64,000 nucleotides of DNA from Aldehydirespirator sp965220645 (GTDB lineage Bacteria; Actinomycetota; Acidimicrobiia; Acidimicrobiales; Aldehydirespiratoraceae), in contig OZ244836.1 in NCBI GenBank assembly GCA_965220645.1, positions 2,728,001 through 2,792,000 of the forward strand, in the 5' to 3' direction. Shown here piece by piece: positions 43,338 through 52,468 of this stretch. Positions within the stretch are counted from its first letter, which is position 1. Each line of letters opens with the position of its first letter. A program made the translations under genes and the position numbers. Below the pieces are notes generated by a model. That model was not told the origin of the DNA, made no database searches, and saw nothing but the letters and a program-made list of their open reading frames with translations.

Positions 43338-45317
43338 ATGCCCTCCCGTCCCATTCGTTCGCTCCTAGGCCTGCTGGTTGCCGCCGCAGTGGCGGCCACG
43401 ACATTCGCCACGCCCGCCGCGGCCCACCCCCATGGCTCCAACAACGACGAGTTCACCTTCATCGGCGGGGGCTGGGGACACGGAACCGGCTTGAGCCAGT
43501 ACGGGGCCCTCGGACGGGCCGAAGCGGGTCACACCCATGAGGAGATCCTCGCCTTCTACTACGACGGGGCTGAGCTGAGGACCGATCCCGGCCTGGTGCC
43601 CGACGACATCGATGTGCGCCTCGCCGTCCACAACACCACCGTGTTCAGACCGAGCGGGCTGTTGACCGTGGCCATGGACGGCCGGTTCCTGGACACCACC
43701 GTCAACACGCTCACCGTGCGCCGCGGCGACGGCGGCTGGCACATCAACTCCAGCAACATCGACTGGTGTCGCGGCTTCTGCAGCGGGACCGTGTTGACGG
43801 TGAGCTTCAACGCCGGCGAGGCCGTCAGGGTCTCCAACACATCGAACGGCGCCGAGCGCTACACGCACGGGCAGTTCCAACTCACTCCTGCCGCAGGTGG
43901 CGTCGCCAACTGCGGAAGTGCCGGCTCGAACCAGTACTGCCTCGTGATCGGCGATATGACCATGCAGCAGTACCTCTACGGTCTAGACGAGGTTCCCCAC
44001 TCCTGGCCGGCGGAAGCCCTGAAGTCCCAGGCCATCGCGGCCCGCAGCTACGCGACGGCCATCATCGCCGACCGGGCCGGCTGGCCCTCGCCGTTCGACC
44101 TGTACGCGTCGACGCGCGACCAGGAGTTCAGGGCCTCGGACTTGGAGCAGGAGCCGGGCCGCGACCAGTGGACGAACCAGGTGGACGCCACCGACGACAC
44201 CGTGCTCACCTACCTGCCGGCCGGCGCCAGCGGGAGCGAAGTGATTGTCGCCTACTACAGCTCCTCCAACGGAGGGCACACCGCGGCCAACGAGGAGCCC
44301 CGGCGGGACCAGGTGCCCTACCTGCTGGCCAAACCGGACCCCTTCGACGCCGCTCCCGATTCCAACGGCGATCCCAAGAACCCCACCCACTCCTGGGAGC
44401 GCACCTACACAGCCGACCAGATCCGCACCTGGCTTGCCGAGTACCCCTTCGCCGACCTGGATGTGGGCGAGATCGTCGAGATCTACATCGCGGGCGCCGG
44501 CCCCTCGGGCCACATCGACGATGCACTGGTCACCCTGGTGGGATCCGATCGCACGCTCGAAGTGCGCAACGAGGACGACGAGCCGTACGGCTATCGCTTC
44601 TACTACGCGCTGGTGCTGGGCTGCCGCGGGACTCCCGGCTGCCGGCCCCTGCTGTCAACCAAGCTGACGCTGTTGGGCGCGCACACCGACGACGGTTACA
44701 CCGTCCACACCCTTCCCTTCACCGACGTCCCCTGGAACGCTCCCTACGCCGAGGCGGTGCTGTGGATGCTCGACGCGGAGATCACGCAGGGCACGACTCC
44801 CACCACGTTCTCTCCCGAGCGCTCGCTGACTCGAGCCCAGTTCGCCACGTTCCTGTGGCGCTTCGCGGGAGAGCCGCAGTCCGTCGACGGAGCCCTGACC
44901 TTCGAGGACGTGGAGCCGGACAGCTACTACTCGGAAGCGGTGGGATGGATGGTGGACCAGAACATCACCCTGGGATGCAGCGTTGACCCTGTGCTGTTCT
45001 GCCCCAACAAGCGGCTCAAGACCCATCATCTGTCGGCGTTCCTGTGGCGCTTCGCCGGACGCACCTACAGCAACCATCCCGTGCCGTTCCGCGACATCGG
45101 GATCAACGACTACTACCTGGAGGCTGCCCGCTGGCTGGTGGAGCACCGCCTGTGGCTGGACGAGGACTTCCAGCCGCCCGGCACCGACCCGACGGACTTC
45201 AAGCCCAGCGACAACGTGGACCGGGCCCGGATGGCCATGCTGGTGTGGAACCTGGCCGCGGCGCCGGGCGCATTCGACCTCGACGTGGCGTTGCCGCCTC
45301 TGATGCGATCCCCGTGA
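43338..45317 (+). CDS. Secreted SpoIID/LytB-domain protein with three SLH repeats
   Basis: A 659-residue protein with a clear signal peptide (SLLGLLVAAAVAATTFATPA, cleaved after AAA). The mature N-terminus has FIGGGWGHGTGLSQYGALGR, then a SpoIID domain with YLYGLDEVPHSWPAEALKSQ and AIAARSYATA, the segment holding the catalytic Glu of SpoIID lytic transglycosylases. Three SLH repeats begin at FTDVPWNAPYAEAVLWM, FEDVEPDSYYSEAVGWM and FRDIGINDYYLEAARWL. It is probably a wall-bound peptidoglycan-modifying enzyme. ATG 43338 is the start next to the signal peptide; the frame is open upstream to 43212. Coupled by GTGA to the sugar transferase. Confidence 0.9.
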   Translation: MPSRPIRSLLGLLVAAAVAATTFATPAAAHPHGSNNDEFTFIGGGWGHGTGLSQYGALGRAEAGHTHEEILAFYYDGAELRTDPGLVPDDIDVRLAVHNTTVFRPSGLLTVAMDGRFLDTTVNTLTVRRGDGGWHINSSNIDWCRGFCSGTVLTVSFNAGEAVRVSNTSNGAERYTHGQFQLTPAAGGVANCGSAGSNQYCLVIGDMTMQQYLYGLDEVPHSWPAEALKSQAIAARSYATAIIADRAGWPSPFDLYASTRDQEFRASDLEQEPGRDQWTNQVDATDDTVLTYLPAGASGSEVIVAYYSSSNGGHTAANEEPRRDQVPYLLAKPDPFDAAPDSNGDPKNPTHSWERTYTADQIRTWLAEYPFADLDVGEIVEIYIAGAGPSGHIDDALVTLVGSDRTLEVRNEDDEPYGYRFYYALVLGCRGTPGCRPLLSTKLTLLGAHTDDGYTVHTLPFTDVPWNAPYAEAVLWMLDAEITQGTTPTTFSPERSLTRAQFATFLWRFAGEPQSVDGALTFEDVEPDSYYSEAVGWMVDQNITLGCSVDPVLFCPNKRLKTHHLSAFLWRFAGRTYSNHPVPFRDIGINDYYLEAARWLVEHRLWLDEDFQPPGTDPTDFKPSDNVDRARMAMLVWNLAAAPGAFDLDVALPPLMRSP

Positions 45318-46654
45318 GGACCGGAGACGGCACACCACGAACAGCCTCCATCCTGCGCCGGCTGGGATTTCGCTATCTGTACCTGATCGACGCGACCACG
45401 CTGTTCGGGCTCATGGCTGCGATCACCACGGCCCGCTTCGGATTCGACTGGCCCACCTACCCGTTGTCGCACTACACGGTGGGCTTCGCGGTGGCGACAG
45501 CCCTGCACATGGCCGTCTACTACTTCGGCGGCCTCTACGAGTACCAGCAGCGGCTCGGCCGGCCGCCGTGGCTGCCGCGGGCCACGATGCTCACCCTGCT
45601 GGCTACCGGCGCCGACGCCACCGTGAGCCTGCTGAGCGGCCGCTACCTGATGCCCCGGGCCAACCTGGTGATACTGGCCGTCGCCGCGAGCCTCGTGGTG
45701 TCGTTCAACCGCTGGCTGGCCCGGCGGGTGAGGCTGCGCCGTTTCGGGCGGTGCCGGGTGCTGCTGGTGGGCAACGCGACCGAGGTGGAGTCGGCTCAGC
45801 GCCACCTGGGCGAGGCGGAGCCCGCGGTGGAGATCGCCGGGCAGTCCGATGTGCCGTCGGACAGCGTCGCAGAGGTCGACCGGACCGCAGCCACCGATCT
45901 GCTGCTGCTCTCGAGCCAGTCGCTGGACATCATCTATCCGGAGCCGCTCGCCGAACTCGAAGGACGGCAGGTGGGCGTCTACCGGCGAATCACACCCTCG
46001 GACACGCTGCTCGGACTGCAGAGGACCCGTCAGATCGGCGGAATGCCCTTCGTCGCACTGCGAGCCCATGCCCTACCCGCGTGCCGGCTGCGCTTCAAGC
46101 GCCTCCTCGACCTCGTCTACCTGCTGGTGCTGGCCCCTTTCGCGGTCCCCCTTACGCTCGCGGTCGCCCTGTACGCGCGCCTGCGGGCCGGCCCGGGGGT
46201 GCTCTACCGCCAGGAACGGGTGGGTATGGAGGGCCGGCCCTTCGTCATGCTGAAGTTCCGGACCATGACTCCGGATGCGGAGCGAACCGGGCCGGAGTTG
46301 GCCCTGCCCGACGACCCCAGAGTCATCGAGGGCGTGGCCTGGCTCCGCCGGACCCGGCTCGACGAGTTGCCGCAGCTGTGGAATGTCCTCACTGGTGAGA
46401 TGTCGCTGGTCGGCCCCCGGGCCGAGCGACCCGCGCTGGTGGCCCGGCTCGAGGAGCAGATCGCCGGCTACGGCCGGCGCCACGACATCCCTCCGGGCAT
46501 CACCGGCCTGGCCCAGACGCAGGGTCACTACCAGACGGACGCCGCCTACAAGTTGGGTCACGATTTGCAATACGTTGTGAACTGGTCGCCGCTGCTCGAC
46601 TGGGAGATCATGGTGAAGAGCCTCGTCGTGATGGCCCGCCGCTCGGGCCAGTGA
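45314..46654 (+). CDS. Initiating sugar transferase (polyprenyl-phosphate phosphoglycosyltransferase)
   Basis: A 446-residue protein starting at GTG 45314 (GTGA overlap with the SpoIID gene). Four N-terminal helices (about 15-130) and a soluble region precede the catalytic bacterial sugar transferase domain (about 255-446). Motifs: FKRLLDLVYLLVLAPFAVPL, YRQERVGMEGRPFVMLKFRT, RRTRLDELPQLWNVLTGEMS and LVGPRAERPALVARL. The Asp-Glu pair of RLDELPQ is the catalytic dyad. It would load the first sugar-1-phosphate on undecaprenyl phosphate. Coupled by GTGA to the next GT2 gene. Confidence 0.93.
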   Translation: MRTGDGTPRTASILRRLGFRYLYLIDATTLFGLMAAITTARFGFDWPTYPLSHYTVGFAVATALHMAVYYFGGLYEYQQRLGRPPWLPRATMLTLLATGADATVSLLSGRYLMPRANLVILAVAASLVVSFNRWLARRVRLRRFGRCRVLLVGNATEVESAQRHLGEAEPAVEIAGQSDVPSDSVAEVDRTAATDLLLLSSQSLDIIYPEPLAELEGRQVGVYRRITPSDTLLGLQRTRQIGGMPFVALRAHALPACRLRFKRLLDLVYLLVLAPFAVPLTLAVALYARLRAGPGVLYRQERVGMEGRPFVMLKFRTMTPDAERTGPELALPDDPRVIEGVAWLRRTRLDELPQLWNVLTGEMSLVGPRAERPALVARLEEQIAGYGRRHDIPPGITGLAQTQGHYQTDAAYKLGHDLQYVVNWSPLLDWEIMVKSLVVMARRSGQ

Positions 46655-47703
46655 ACAGCTCCGCTGTGCCCCGTGACGGCCTGCCATCGAACAGCCCCAC
46701 GGCCGCCCGCGACCGCCTACCGCTCATCTCAGTGGTGGTGCCGGCCCGGGACTGCGCCGCGCTGATTCCGGAGTGCCTCGCAGCCGTCGCATCCCAGACA
46801 TATCGCGGGGTCGTCGACGTCACGGTGGCGGTGGCTCCCAGCCGCGACGACACCGAGCGGGTGGTCGCCGGCACCGACCTTGGGATCCCCTTGCAGGTGG
46901 TTCACAACCCCGCAGGCACAGCCGCGGCGGGCCTCAACATCGCAGTGGCCGCATCGAAGGGCCCGATCGTCGCTCGGGTAGACGCCCAGTCACGGATTCC
47001 GCCCGACTACCTGGAGCAGGCAGTGTCCACGCTGACGCGCACAGGGGCAGCCAACGTGGGCGGTGTGCAGCGCCCCGTCGGCGCCGGCGGGCGGACGGGC
47101 CCCATCGCAGCCGCCATGGGGTCGTCCTTCGGCGGTGGACCCGCGGCCTTCCGTCAGGGCAGGCACTCCGGACCGGCCGACACCGTGTACCTGGGAGTGT
47201 TCGACCGCGACGCTCTGGCATCGGTCGGCGGCTTCGACGAGACCCTCGGGCGCAACCAGGACTATGAGCTCAACTGGCGCCTTCGCGAGCAGGGCCACAC
47301 CGTGTGGCTCGATCCGAGCCTCGTGGTCGACTACGTGCCCCGCTCGGACTACTGGGGGCTCGCCCGCCAGTACTTCTCGTACGGCGCATGGAAGCGCACC
47401 GTGCTGATGCGCCATCCCCGGTCACTTCGCATCCGCCAGCTCGCCCCCCCGGCGCTGGTCGCCGGTCTGGTGGTGTCCGCGGTCGAACTGGCCCTGGGAC
47501 GCTGGAGGGGCGCGGTCCTGCCCGTGCTGTATGCCGGGGCCTGCGCGGTGGCCGCCACGCGTCTGCGTGGCGCGCTTCGCGGCCGGCTCGACCGGGCGCG
47601 GGCCGCAGCCGCTTTCACGGTGATGCACATTGCCTGGGGGGCGGGCTTCCTGGTGGGACGGACCCGCACTCGGAAACCAGGTGCTCAGAGCGTCCGCGAA
47701 TAG
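46651..47703 (+). CDS. Glycosyltransferase family 2 (ExoA-like)
   Basis: A 350-residue enzyme starting at GTG 46651. GT-A domain: PLISVVVPARDCAALIPECL, VVHNPAGTAAAGLNIAVAAS, VARVDAQSRIPPDYLEQAVS, LGVFDRDALASVGGFDETLG and RNQDYELNWRLREQGHTVWL. These blocks fit ExoA/succinoglycan-type transferases. Two C-terminal helices (about 255-290, 315-335) anchor it. The last five to seven codons (AQSVRE) lie in the dispersed repeat at 47687-47823, so the 3' end may have been remodelled by it. Confidence 0.9.
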   Translation: MNSSAVPRDGLPSNSPTAARDRLPLISVVVPARDCAALIPECLAAVASQTYRGVVDVTVAVAPSRDDTERVVAGTDLGIPLQVVHNPAGTAAAGLNIAVAASKGPIVARVDAQSRIPPDYLEQAVSTLTRTGAANVGGVQRPVGAGGRTGPIAAAMGSSFGGGPAAFRQGRHSGPADTVYLGVFDRDALASVGGFDETLGRNQDYELNWRLREQGHTVWLDPSLVVDYVPRSDYWGLARQYFSYGAWKRTVLMRHPRSLRIRQLAPPALVAGLVVSAVELALGRWRGAVLPVLYAGACAVAATRLRGALRGRLDRARAAAAFTVMHIAWGAGFLVGRTRTRKPGAQSVRE

Positions 47704-47823
47704 GTGAGAGCCCGTGGTGTCACAGCGGTGTCACTCCCGCTCTTGTTCGCTTCGCTCACGGGCCGCGCGGGCCACGGCCTCGCCCGTATGGGGCGGATTC
47801 GCTCGCCTGTTCGCTCGGCCTCT
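47687..47823. repeat. Dispersed repeat, locus 3 (137 bp)
   Basis: Near-identical over its whole 137-bp length to 63453-63589 (about eight mismatches by eye, no gaps). It starts AGAGCGTCCGCGAA, contains the core CGCTCTTGTTCGCTTCGCTC, and ends TTCGCTCGGCCTCT. It overlaps the 3' ends of two converging genes. Confidence 0.9.
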
Positions 47824-48569
47824 CAGCGGGCCGCGTCGGAGGCCAGGTAGGCGGCCACGACCTCCTCCGGCTCACCCACCGCCCGAAGAGTGCCAGCATC
47901 GAGCCATGCCACCCGGTCGCAAGACCCCTCGATCTCCGCCATGTTGTGCGACACCAGGACCACCGACCCGGCCGCCGAGCGGACCTCATCGATGCGCTCA
48001 GCGCTGCGGGCTCGGAAACCCTCGTCCCCTACCGACAGAGCCTCGTCGATCAACAGGATGTCGGGGATCCGAGCGGTGGCGATCGCGAAGTTCAGCCGGG
48101 CCCTCATCCCCGACGAGTAGGTGCGCAGCGGCCGGTCTATGGCGAAGCGGAGTCCGGCGAAGTCGATGATCTCGTCCATGCGGCTCTCCACTTCGGCCCG
48201 GGTGAAGCCCAGGGCGAGCCCACCGATCAGGATGTTGCGCCTGCCGGACAGAGCAGAGCGCAGCGCCGCGGACACCCCCAGCAGCGATGGCCTGCTCCGG
48301 CCGAGAATCTTGCCCGACTGCAGCGGCAGCAGACCGGTCATGGCCGCCAGCAGCGTCGACTTGCCCGACCCGTTGGCCCCGATGAGGCCCAACGTCTCGG
48401 ACTCGTGGAGATCCAGGCTAACGCCGCTCACGGCCCGGATCGTCTGGTAACGCCGTCCGGTCCGCCCGCTCGAGAACAACTGCTTGACGCCCGCGGCCGG
48501 ATCCTCATACACCCGGTAGTACACGTGGGCGTTGTCCACGCGCACCGTCACAGCCCGACCCGAATCCAT
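47823..48569 (-). CDS. Polysaccharide ABC exporter, ATP-binding protein
   Basis: A 248-residue ATPase like TagH/Wzt without a C-terminal glycan-binding domain. Walker A GLIGANGSGKSTLLAAMTG, signature YSSGMRARLNFAIA, Walker B ILLIDEALSVGDEGFRARS and the switch His in VVLVSHNMAEIEG. The N-terminal extension with YYRVYEDPAAGVKQLFSSGR is typical of teichoic/O-antigen exporters. ATG 48569 chosen; the open frame upstream covers the intergenic gap. It works with the permease 70 nt upstream. Confidence 0.92.
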   Translation of the reverse strand: MDSGRAVTVRVDNAHVYYRVYEDPAAGVKQLFSSGRTGRRYQTIRAVSGVSLDLHESETLGLIGANGSGKSTLLAAMTGLLPLQSGKILGRSRPSLLGVSAALRSALSGRRNILIGGLALGFTRAEVESRMDEIIDFAGLRFAIDRPLRTYSSGMRARLNFAIATARIPDILLIDEALSVGDEGFRARSAERIDEVRSAAGSVVLVSHNMAEIEGSCDRVAWLDAGTLRAVGEPEEVVAAYLASDAAR

Positions 48570-48639
48570 CACGCCGTCCTCGACAGCACCGACGACAAGG
48601 TGGCCCTGTCGCGTGCCATCACAACCCAACCAAGATCCA

Positions 48640-49467
48640 TCATGCCCCCAGCCGCTGGTCGGATCTCCAGAAGACCACGAATCCGACCACCAGCAGAATG
48701 GCGCCCCACGCCAGCATTCCAGCCACCACCCAGGAATCGACCGGTTCACCGAGCAGGCACCAGCGGGCGCAGGTGATCACGTCGTAGAGCGGGTTCAGGG
48801 CGAACGCCCGCCGCCAGGACTCGCTCGTGACGAACGCATCGACGCTGAAGATCACGCCCGAGGCGTAGAACAGCAGCCTGAACACATGCGGCAGCAACTG
48901 GCGCAGATCTGGCACAGCCGCCCCGATGCGGGCCACCAGAAGCGCGGCCCCGAAGTTGAACACGAACTGCGCGGCCAGCACCCCGATCAGCGCCAGCCAC
49001 CGCAGTGACGGACGCTCACCGGTGGCGATCACAGCTGCGAGCGCCAACACGAGCGCGGGCGCGAACGCGGCGGTCTGGCCGTTGACGGTTGCCGCGGGCA
49101 GCAGGATGCGCGGGAACTGCACGGATCGGATCAGTCCCAGATTGCGGGGGATGCACACCGCGGCGTCCTGCACGACCCGCTGGGTGAGATGGAACCAGAC
49201 CACCCCGACGATCAGGAAGCCCAAGAAGTTGTCCACGCCGCGGCTGGTGTCGAGGATCACACCAAAGATCAGGAAGTAGACCGCGACCATCAACGCTGGG
49301 TTCAGCAGGTGCCAGAGCTGGCCCAACGCGGATCCCATGTTCTGGGCCCGCAGGTCCTGGACGGGGACCAGGATGGCAAAGTCCCGTCTCCGCCAGACTT
49401 CGCCGAGATAGACGGCGGGCGGGGAGGGCCGCGTGAGGTCGACTAACGGCTGCTCGGGATCGCTCAC
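48640..49467 (-). CDS. Polysaccharide ABC exporter, permease (ABC-2 type)
   Basis: A 275-residue membrane protein of the ABC-2/TagG/Wzm type, with six hydrophobic helices from about residue 50 and an amphipathic N-terminus (VWRRRDFAILVPVQDLRAQN). ALGQLWHLLNPALMVAVYFL and VQDAAVCIPRNLGLIRSVQF are family features. Start GTG 49467 with TAGGAT (49480-49475) 7 nt upstream. Together with the ATPase it would export a lipid-linked polysaccharide; a Wzx-like flippase is also encoded at 62113, so two export routes exist. Confidence 0.9.
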   Translation of the reverse strand: MSDPEQPLVDLTRPSPPAVYLGEVWRRRDFAILVPVQDLRAQNMGSALGQLWHLLNPALMVAVYFLIFGVILDTSRGVDNFLGFLIVGVVWFHLTQRVVQDAAVCIPRNLGLIRSVQFPRILLPAATVNGQTAAFAPALVLALAAVIATGERPSLRWLALIGVLAAQFVFNFGAALLVARIGAAVPDLRQLLPHVFRLLFYASGVIFSVDAFVTSESWRRAFALNPLYDVITCARWCLLGEPVDSWVVAGMLAWGAILLVVGFVVFWRSDQRLGA

Positions 49468-49474
49468 GACTACG

Positions 49475-49480
49475 ATCCTA
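49475..49480 (-). promoter_or_regulatory. Putative -10 box for the ABC permease (leaderless)
   Basis: TAGGAT on the minus strand, 7 nt before GTG 49467. The surrounding sequence repeats ACGATC-type motifs (CGATCCTACGATCGTCCG). Confidence 0.4.
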
Positions 49481-49580
49481 CGATCGTCCGTCGCGGCAAT
49501 AATGCAACCGTGGCTCGAAGCCGGCACCTCGCAGGACTACACCTACCGCACAACGGCTCGACGCCCCGCAGGTATGGGAC

Positions 49581-50801
49581 GTGAGGTTCGAGGCCGACTT
49601 CTCAGGTCCTAGGACAGTCCTTCGGGCGTCATTCGAGTCCGGCGACTGCCACACGGGCCGGCGCCAGGAGGGTACGGGCACGCCGATCACGTACTCAGGC
49701 GAGGTCATCGAGTTCGACTACGTTCCCGACGAGATCCATCCGGATCTGCTCGGCCTGCTGCTGTTGATCATCTACTATCCCTTCATCGGCGAGCGGGCAG
49801 TGTTCCCCACACCGGTATCGCCCCGCTTGGAGGCGGCGTTCCGAAGCAGTGCCTTCGACCGGCGGATCCGCTTCGACAATGTCGATGCGAGCCTCAAGCC
49901 CTACATCGGCTCGCGCATGGCGCTCGCGTTCGGGGGCGGAACCGACTCTAGCGCGGTGCTCTCCATGTTCCCTGAGGCCTTCGTAGTACACGAGGCCCAT
50001 GTTCGCGCTGGGCGCGTCGTGCCGTCCTTCACCCACCGGGTGGTGCGCGAGATGGGGTCGGACCGCGCCAGGGTGGTCCCGTCCAACCAGCGGTACGTCT
50101 CCAGGCCCGGGGGGTGGCACAGTTGGCCGTGCGCGTTTGCGACGACCCTGCTCATGGCCACCGACCACGGCTTCGGGATGATCCTGATGGGCTCCGGGCT
50201 GGAGGCGACGCTGCTCAAGACCGGCACCGGGTACTTCGACCGGTTCGAGGCGAGACGCTGGCACGGATTCACGGGCAACTACTGGCAGTCGGCCTTCAAT
50301 GCGGTGGGCCTGCCGGTGTTCTCGCCGGTGTGCGGAGCGAGTACTTTCGCCACCTCGCAGCTCTCGCTTCGGATGATCAGGTCTGGGCGCGTCTTCTCGT
50401 GCGCGCTCGACCATGGCGCGCCGTGCATGCGGTGCTCGAAGTGTCTCCGAAAGGACCTGGCCCGTGCCGCGGTCGATCCGACTCACACCGTACGATGGGA
50501 GGCCTACGACCGTCCCGACATTCATGAGCACCTCGACCGCGACCCGCTGCCGGAGGGCCATGTCTTCTCGTACTCACGGCGCACAGTGAGCGGCCTCCCC
50601 AACTTCATCAGTGACACGACCGCGGACCTGCCTGAGATCGAGTCACAGTGGCCGCTTCGCACCCACCCGGCGACGTTCGAGTTCTGCGATCCACGATGGC
50701 GTCCGATGATCCGTGAGCGGGTGCTGGCACACCTCGAGGAAATGCGACCGGCCGACATCGCCGAAATGCAGCGATGGAGTTCGGCGCGTTGCCGGGCGTG
50801 A
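49581..50801 (+). CDS. PP-loop (adenine nucleotide alpha-hydrolase-like) protein, unknown function
   Basis: A 406-residue protein starting at GTG 49581. RMALAFGGGTDSSAVLSMFP (about 112-131) is a PP-loop nucleotide-binding motif of the SGGxDS type, as in ATP pyrophosphatases that adenylate a substrate (for example QueC, ThiI, NMN/asparagine-synthase relatives). A later CMRCSKCLRK has three closely spaced cysteines that could bind zinc. I do not recognise the exact family. It lies between the ABC exporter and an ArnT-like gene and overlaps the latter, so a role in making or modifying a glycan or its amide is possible (inference). Confidence 0.8.
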   Translation: MRFEADFSGPRTVLRASFESGDCHTGRRQEGTGTPITYSGEVIEFDYVPDEIHPDLLGLLLLIIYYPFIGERAVFPTPVSPRLEAAFRSSAFDRRIRFDNVDASLKPYIGSRMALAFGGGTDSSAVLSMFPEAFVVHEAHVRAGRVVPSFTHRVVREMGSDRARVVPSNQRYVSRPGGWHSWPCAFATTLLMATDHGFGMILMGSGLEATLLKTGTGYFDRFEARRWHGFTGNYWQSAFNAVGLPVFSPVCGASTFATSQLSLRMIRSGRVFSCALDHGAPCMRCSKCLRKDLARAAVDPTHTVRWEAYDRPDIHEHLDRDPLPEGHVFSYSRRTVSGLPNFISDTTADLPEIESQWPLRTHPATFEFCDPRWRPMIRERVLAHLEEMRPADIAEMQRWSSARCRA

Positions 50802-52468
50802 CCCCGCCGAGATCGCCCGGACCGCCGCTCGGCCGGCTCCGCACCGCCGCCCGGCGCATCGGGTGGGGGTGGGGCACGGTGACGCTGGTCTGCGTCGGTG
50901 TGCTGGCGCTGTGGCTGCCTGACCTGACCTTGCCTCTCGGCAACAGCGACGACGGGCGCATCCTGGGCCTCTTCGGTCTGCAGGCCCGCAACTTCTGGGA
51001 ACTCGGCCCCATAGAGTCGGGCTTCGGCGCGGTGATCGAGCCGTTCGTGCGCGATGAGTACGGCGTGGCGCCGCGGACGGCGGCCCCGGCGGCGGCGGTC
51101 ACCTACGCCCACCATCCTCCACTGGCCATCTTCGTCGCGGTCGCCTCGGTCGGACTGCTCGGCGACACCGTGGCCGCGCTGCGGATAGTCCCGTTCGTTA
51201 TGGGCGCGGCCACGGTGGCCGCGATGGCGCTGCTGCTGCGTGTGCAGCGCGTCAGCTGGGGACCGACGCTGCTGGCGGTAACGGCCATGGTCTGCACCGG
51301 GTTCTTCTACGTGTACGGGCGTATCGGGGTTGGCTACTCGCTGCTGGTTGCATCGACGGCCGTGGTGGCGTGGCTGCGCGCGCAGAGCGAACCGCCGCGG
51401 TGGGCGCTCGCCGTCATGGCGTGCCTTGCCGCCGGCGCCGCCATGCAGTCGTGGATCGCCTTGGTGACGCTGGGGCTTCTGGCGCCTTGGCTGTTCACCG
51501 GCACGCTGGCGCGGCAGCGCCCAACACCTCCCTCTCATCCCGAGCAGGACCGCACCCAGCAGAGCGCGACGGCGAGGCTCGCCGCGCTGGCGTCGCGGGG
51601 ATGGTCTCCCGCTCTTACCGCGATGCTGGTCGGAGCCGCTGTCGGCGCCGCGGTCACTGCAGGCTGGCTCCTCAACGCGACCGACCTGGCAGAGTTGAGC
51701 GACCGCGTCAGCTTCCGGGTCGGCCGCGATGTGGACACCGCCATCGAGACCACCACCTTCACGTTTGGCGAATTCCTGAGCCGGCAGTGGCGATTCGCCG
51801 GCCACGAGCTGCTGGCGCCGCCCTGGCTGCGGGCGTTGCTCGTTCCCGCGCTGGTTGCGGGCATCGCCGACCGGCGCACTCGCGTGCCAGTGCTGATGAC
51901 TCTCGCCGTCGCGGCGACGCTCACCTTCGGCTTCCAGCAAGGCGCCTGGATCCACCGCCTCTGGAACTTCCCTTGGCTGGCGCCCGCGACCATCGGTCTG
52001 GCCGCGCTTGCCGACGCGGTGCGAAGGCTCCTCGCATCCAGAGCGCCAGGGCTGTGCTTGCCTCTGGGCGTCCTGGCCGGCCTGGGTGCGGTCGCCACTC
52101 TGGTGCTGGTGATAACCGGTGGCACCCGCGACTACTACCTCTCAGACCCCGCCGAAGCGGGAGCGGTACTGGAGGAGGCCCGCGGCGAGGCGAGCCCCGA
52201 AGTCGTTTGGACGACCCCAGGAATCTCCACTCCCCGGTGGGTGTCCTACTACTTGGATGCGCCGGTGTTCGCTCTGGACCAGGACCGCCTCGTCGAGGTG
52301 CTCCCGTCGGATCTGGTGCTGTTACGCACCGACCGCATCCCCGAGTACTTCCCCGACGACGCGCTCCGTCAGGCCCTCGTATCGCAGGGCGACTATCGTC
52401 TGATCAGCGCCGACCGCCTTCTCGCGCTGACCGCGAGCACCGCCGCCAACACTGAGATGCCGCCATGA
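50798..52468 (+). CDS. ArnT/PMT-like membrane glycosyltransferase (GT-C fold)
   Basis: A 556-residue polytopic protein with about 11 helices and a soluble C-terminal part. The first external loop has the Asp pair in LPLGNSDDGRILGLFGLQAR, as in GT39/GT83 transferases that use polyprenyl-phosphate sugars, and TYAHHPPLAIFVAVASVGLL fits the following helix start. GTG 50798 overlaps the previous stop (GTGA) as in many junctions here; ATG 50774 is an alternative adding 8 residues. Probably transfers a sugar outside the membrane. Overlaps the next gene by ATGA. Confidence 0.85.
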   Translation: MTPPRSPGPPLGRLRTAARRIGWGWGTVTLVCVGVLALWLPDLTLPLGNSDDGRILGLFGLQARNFWELGPIESGFGAVIEPFVRDEYGVAPRTAAPAAAVTYAHHPPLAIFVAVASVGLLGDTVAALRIVPFVMGAATVAAMALLLRVQRVSWGPTLLAVTAMVCTGFFYVYGRIGVGYSLLVASTAVVAWLRAQSEPPRWALAVMACLAAGAAMQSWIALVTLGLLAPWLFTGTLARQRPTPPSHPEQDRTQQSATARLAALASRGWSPALTAMLVGAAVGAAVTAGWLLNATDLAELSDRVSFRVGRDVDTAIETTTFTFGEFLSRQWRFAGHELLAPPWLRALLVPALVAGIADRRTRVPVLMTLAVAATLTFGFQQGAWIHRLWNFPWLAPATIGLAALADAVRRLLASRAPGLCLPLGVLAGLGAVATLVLVITGGTRDYYLSDPAEAGAVLEEARGEASPEVVWTTPGISTPRWVSYYLDAPVFALDQDRLVEVLPSDLVLLRTDRIPEYFPDDALRQALVSQGDYRLISADRLLALTASTAANTEMPP

